Part shown: positions 6,569 through 7,216 of the stretch, piece by piece | How the letters are laid out: each line of letters begins with the position of its first letter | Position numbering within the stretch: position 1 is the first letter of the stretch | DNA from: Gammaproteobacteria bacterium | GTDB lineage: Bacteria > Pseudomonadota > Gammaproteobacteria > SZUA-229 | NCBI GenBank assembly: GCA_002401185.1 | Contig: NVSH01000042.1 | Coordinates: 5,063 to 12,278 of the forward strand | Direction: 5' to 3' | Length of the DNA stretch: 7,216 bases | Program-made: the position numbers and the translations under genes | Notes under the pieces: model-generated | Told to the model about the DNA's origin: nothing | Database searches by the model: none | The model's input: the letters and a program-made list of their open reading frames with translations, nothing else

Positions 6569-7216
6569 TCAGGAGTAGATGCCATGCTCACGCGTTGACA
6601 GAAATTTTATCCCTGGCCACTTCTCAACAGTCATATCCAGATTCACCCGCGTCGGCGCGATATACGCCAGGTCACCAGCATGGTCTAAGGCCAGGTTCGT
6701 CGTTTGACGATTCTTAAATCGAGCTAGCTCTTTTTCGTCATTACATTCCACCCAGCGGGCGGTGGTCACATTGACGGCTTCGAAATCACAATCCACGCTG
6801 TACTCTGCCAATAAACGATACTTGACTACTTCAAACTGTAATACACCTACCGCACCTAAGATTAAATCATTATTATGCAATGGCCGATAAAGCTGCGTTG
6901 CGCCCTCCTCACATAATTGCATCAAACCTTTTTGCAAGGCTTTCATCTTTAGCGGGTCTTTCAATTGCGCACGGCGAAACAGTTCCGGCGCAAAGTTGGG
7001 GATGCCGGTGAATGCCAGGTCCTCACCCATGGTGAAGGTATCACCGATACGCATGGTTCCGTGATTATGTAAACCGATGATGTCACCGGTATAAGCTTCT
7101 TCAACATGTTCGCGATCCGATGCCATAAACGTTACCGCATCGGCGAGTTTTATATCTTTGCCCAGACGCACGTGTTTTACTTTCATGCCTTTTTTGTAGG
7201 TACCCGAACAAATACG
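6569..7216 (-). CDS. prfC: Peptide chain release factor 3, C-terminal part
   Basis: RF3 is a cytoplasmic translational GTPase that removes RF1 or RF2 from the ribosome after peptide release. The frame continues to the right edge: 215 codons are visible and the first is not a start, since [10 protein letters not shown] precedes the first methionine and matches the RVCSGRYEKG region of E. coli RF3. E. coli RF3 has about 529 residues, so the GTPase domain lies outside the window. The visible blocks are typical: [20 protein letters not shown] and [12 protein letters not shown] in the beta-barrel domain, [14 protein letters not shown] at its end, then [13 protein letters not shown] and ARWVEC in the C-terminal domain. 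The family tail TREH is extended by only GIYS. The stop TGA is at 6571-6569. No frameshift is seen. Gene orientation is opposite to valS. Confidence 0.97.
   Translation of the reverse strand, partial: RICSGTYKKGMKVKHVRLGKDIKLADAVTFMASDREHVEEAYTGDIIGLHNHGTMRIGDTFTMGEDLAFTGIPNFAPELFRRAQLKDPLKMKALQKGLMQLCEEGATQLYRPLHNNDLILGAVGVLQFEVVKYRLLAEYSVDCDFEAVNVTTARWVECNDEKELARFKNRQTTNLALDHAGDLAYIAPTRVNLDMTVEKWPGIKFLSTREHGIYS

Overview
The window looks like ordinary chromosome from a gammaproteobacterium of moderate G+C. The valyl-tRNA synthetase follows the Escherichia coli-type sequence almost end to end, peptide chain release factor 3 is of the proteobacterial PrfC type, and the DUF1415 and DUF1304 proteins carry the motifs usual for proteobacteria. 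I cannot name a genus. Ribosome binding sites are mostly weak, with two clear exceptions.

Layout, left to right. Bases 1-115 are the tail of an unidentified + strand gene. valS follows (225-3098), preceded by a perfect TATAAT box. A 121-base gap holds a candidate promoter with a small perfect palindrome. A compact + strand cluster comes next: an unrecognised helical 183-residue protein (3220-3771), a DUF1415 protein (3787-4350), and a four-helix DUF1304 membrane protein (4347-4703) that overlaps the previous stop as ATGA. After 61 bases comes a predicted lipoprotein of the metallo-beta-lactamase fold with a complete zinc-ligand set (4765-5769).

The right side is on the - strand. An AT-rich orphan gene for a three-helix membrane protein (5770-6300) converges on the lipoprotein gene with no bases between the two stop codons; one TTAATTAA palindrome supplies both stops. 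The 268 bases between this gene and prfC hold a 13-base direct repeat spaced exactly 80 bases apart, a degenerate palindromic repeat resembling a non-autonomous mobile element, and a weak hairpin followed by a T-rich stretch that may end prfC transcription. The C-terminal 215 codons of prfC (6569-7216) run off the right edge.

Functionally, valS and prfC are core translation genes that frame a set of poorly characterised accessory genes. I see no CRISPR array, tRNA, rRNA, transposase or convincing multi-gene novel system. The least ordinary stretch is 5760-6540, where an AT-rich orphan gene and repeats lie at the convergence point of two conserved gene blocks.
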